Shown here piece after piece: positions 62,197-64,000 of a stretch of 64,000 nt of DNA (within the stretch, counting starts at the first letter, position 1; every line of letters starts with the position of its first letter). The position numbers were made by a program, and so were the translations under genes. The stretch is from an uncultured Bacteroidales bacterium (GTDB taxonomy: Bacteria; Bacteroidota; Bacteroidia; Bacteroidales; F082). Under the pieces are notes generated by a model that saw only the letters and a list, made by a program, of their open reading frames with translations, was not told where the DNA came from and made no database searches. Location of the stretch: the NCBI GenBank assembly GCA_946408345.1, contig CAMJRR010000004.1, forward strand, positions 109,648 through 173,647, in the 5' to 3' direction.

Positions 62197-64000
62197 ATGA
62201 GCAACGGAGGATTGTATATTACCAAAAGGGACGGCAAGCAGGAAGCCTTCTCTTTAGACAAAATCAAAATCGCCATCAGCAAGGCCTTTCTTGCCTCAGG
62301 CTTCTACGCCACTGATGAGGACTTGAACGGTATCTTGAGCCGCGTCCGCGTGACCAATGGCATCACAGTGGAGGAAATCCAAAACCAGGTGGAGACGGCA
62401 TTAATGGCGGAACAGTATTACACTGTAGCCAAAAACTACATCCTTTACCGCCAGAAGCATACCGAAGATCGTGAAATCCGCGAGAAAATCGACTTCCTGA
62501 GCAACTATGTCAACGCTTCGAATGCCGCCACCGGCTCGAAGTACGATGCCAACGCCAATGTGGAGAAGAAGAACATCGCCACTTTGATTGGTGAGTTGCC
62601 CAAGTCGAGCTTCATCCGTATCAACCGCCGCCTGCTGACGGACCGTATCAAGGAAATGTTTGGCAAAGAACTTGCCGACCGTTACCTCTATTTGCTCAAC
62701 AACCACTTCATCTACAAGAACGACGAGACCAGTTTGGCCAACTACTGCGCCTCCATCACCATGTATCCCTGGCTCAACGAAGGCACGGCTTCCATCGGAG
62801 GCAACTCAACCGCCCCCACCAAGCTGCGTTCCTTCTGCGGCGGCTTTATTAATATGGTGTTCATGGTCTCCTCGCAGCTGTCGGGTGCCTGCGCCACTCC
62901 GGAGTTCCTGATGTACATGAACTACTTCATTGCCAAGGACTACGGCCCAGACTACTACAAACGCGCCGACGAAGTGGTCGACTTTTCACTGAAGCCACGC
63001 ACCATCGACAAGGTCATCACCGATTGCTTCCAGCAAATTGTTTACTCCTTGAACCAACCCGCGGGCGCAAGAAACTACCAATCAGTATTCTGGAACATTG
63101 CCTACTATGACCGTTATTATTTCGAGTCGCTGTTTGGCAATTTCTATTTCCCCGACGGTTCAAAACCCGACTGGGAGTCGCTCAGCTGGCTGCAAAAACG
63201 TTTCATGAAATGGTTCAACGCCGAGCGTCTGAGAAGCGTGCTCACCTTCCCTGTCGAAACGATGGCTTTGCTCTCAAAAGATGGTGACGTCATCGACCAA
63301 GAATGGGGCGACTTCACCGCAGAGATGTATGCCGAAGGACACTCCTTCTTCACCTACCTCAGCGACAACGCTGACTCACTTTCTTCGTGCTGCCGTCTGC
63401 GCAACGAAATCCAGGACAACGGCTTCAGCTACACCCTCGGTGCCGGTGGCGTTTCCACAGGCTCAAAGAGTGTGCTGACCATCAACCTGAACCGCTGCAT
63501 CCAATATGCCGCCCGCAACAACATGCACTACCTCACTTTCCTTGAGGAAATCGTCGACCTCTGCCACAAGGTGCAGATTTGCTACAACGAAAACCTAAAG
63601 GAACTCCAGAAGAAAGGCATGTTGCCGCTCTTCGATGCAGGTTACATCAACCTCGGTCGCCAATACCTCACCATTGGCGTGAACGGCCTTGTGGAAGCTG
63701 CTGAATTCCTGAAAATCAAGATTTCGGACAACCCGGACTACGAAAAGTTCGTGCAGGATGTGCTGGGCCTCATCGAGCGTTACAACAAAAAGTACTATTC
63801 GAAGAAAGACGGCTTGATGTTCAACTGCGAGATGATCCCCGCCGAAAACGTGGGCGTGAAACACGCCAAGTGGGACAAGGAGGATGGTTATGAGGTACAC
63901 CGCGATTGCTACAACAGCTATTTCTACATCGTGGAAGACCCCAACACCAATGTCCTCGACAAGTTCCGCCTCCACGGCGAGAAGTACATCAAGCACCTCA
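62197..64000 (+). CDS. nrdD: anaerobic (class III) ribonucleoside-triphosphate reductase, 3' end cut off by window
   Basis: This protein starts MSNGGLYITKRDGKQEAFS and has an N-terminal ATP-cone (about residues 5-95), the allosteric activity site. The catalytic barrel follows, with LTFPVETMALL, LSSCCRLRNE and GYINLGRQYLTIGVNGLVEA, all typical of NrdD. About 601 residues are visible. The C-terminal glycyl-radical loop and any nrdG lie outside. Class III reductases use a glycyl radical and SAM-dependent activation and need no B12, so control by a cobalamin riboswitch implies a B12-dependent class II enzyme elsewhere in the genome. Confidence 0.9.
   Translation, partial: MSNGGLYITKRDGKQEAFSLDKIKIAISKAFLASGFYATDEDLNGILSRVRVTNGITVEEIQNQVETALMAEQYYTVAKNYILYRQKHTEDREIREKIDFLSNYVNASNAATGSKYDANANVEKKNIATLIGELPKSSFIRINRRLLTDRIKEMFGKELADRYLYLLNNHFIYKNDETSLANYCASITMYPWLNEGTASIGGNSTAPTKLRSFCGGFINMVFMVSSQLSGACATPEFLMYMNYFIAKDYGPDYYKRADEVVDFSLKPRTIDKVITDCFQQIVYSLNQPAGARNYQSVFWNIAYYDRYYFESLFGNFYFPDGSKPDWESLSWLQKRFMKWFNAERLRSVLTFPVETMALLSKDGDVIDQEWGDFTAEMYAEGHSFFTYLSDNADSLSSCCRLRNEIQDNGFSYTLGAGGVSTGSKSVLTINLNRCIQYAARNNMHYLTFLEEIVDLCHKVQICYNENLKELQKKGMLPLFDAGYINLGRQYLTIGVNGLVEAAEFLKIKISDNPDYEKFVQDVLGLIERYNKKYYSKKDGLMFNCEMIPAENVGVKHAKWDKEDGYEVHRDCYNSYFYIVEDPNTNVLDKFRLHGEKYIKHL

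Overview
This window comes from a member of the Bacteroidales, most likely a gut or oral Prevotella-like or related lineage. The signs are Bacteroidetes-type promoters (TAnnTTTG boxes about 20 bp below a TTG), weak Shine-Dalgarno sequences, a secreted M28 peptidase with a type IX secretion tail, a BACON-type lipoprotein, a DUF4954 protein, and several families of short dispersed repeats. Nearly all genes from 1 to about 49.8 kb lie on the minus strand, so that part reads right to left.

Right end (49.8-64 kb), housekeeping: tsaB, an M28 peptidase, an AsmA-like membrane protein, gltX, tRNA-Cys, two paralogous GT39-like membrane glycosyltransferases, a BACON-like lipoprotein, rnr, and a cobalamin riboswitch in front of an anaerobic ribonucleotide reductase (nrdD) that runs off the window.

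Sugar-nucleotide region (33.9-49.8 kb): a solitary N6-adenine DNA methyltransferase, galE, rmlA and rmlB, then a DUF4954 protein, nagB, a frameshifted GxxExxY gene, a WlbA-like oxidoreductase, two nucleotide-sugar dehydrogenases, a GIY-YIG protein, a PIG-L-type deacetylase, a four-helix protein and pnuC. Three of these genes carry dispersed repeats inside their reading frames.

ACP-dependent block (24.9-33.7 kb): ACP, two short-chain dehydrogenases, a split transketolase, a second ACP, an AMP-forming ligase, a ketoacyl synthase III, a Wzy-like membrane protein and a saccharopine-dehydrogenase-like enzyme form one tight run. It looks like a pathway that makes an unusual acyl or polyol group for a surface polymer.

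Boundary region (20.9-24.7 kb): an ATPase/STAS-like pair and two toxin-antitoxin modules. Their toxins are clearly homologous but their antitoxins are unrelated, one being a Panacea-domain protein. Duplicated DNA blocks bracket the modules.

Left block (1-20.9 kb): a flippase, two ChbG-like deacetylases, and three sugar-transfer ATP-grasp enzymes interleaved with two CapA-like proteins. A small-acid module follows: U32-like barrel, C-C lyase, aldo/keto reductase, PrpD-like dehydratase, thiamine-dependent decarboxylase, two-subunit fumarase-like hydratase, ACP, hexapeptide acyltransferase and AMP ligase. No recognisable glycosyltransferase is present here. The run is interrupted by a 2,960-bp cassette of an HNH gene plus a PARIS-like AAA ATPase/DUF4435 pair. 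The cassette is bounded by 66-bp direct repeats that duplicate the 5' end of the U32-like gene.

The strongest candidates for something undescribed are the site-specifically inserted PARIS-like cassette, the two acyl/small-acid pathways of the surface-polymer locus, and the antitoxin-swapped toxin pair. All functional assignments come from reading sequence motifs by eye; no database search was run.
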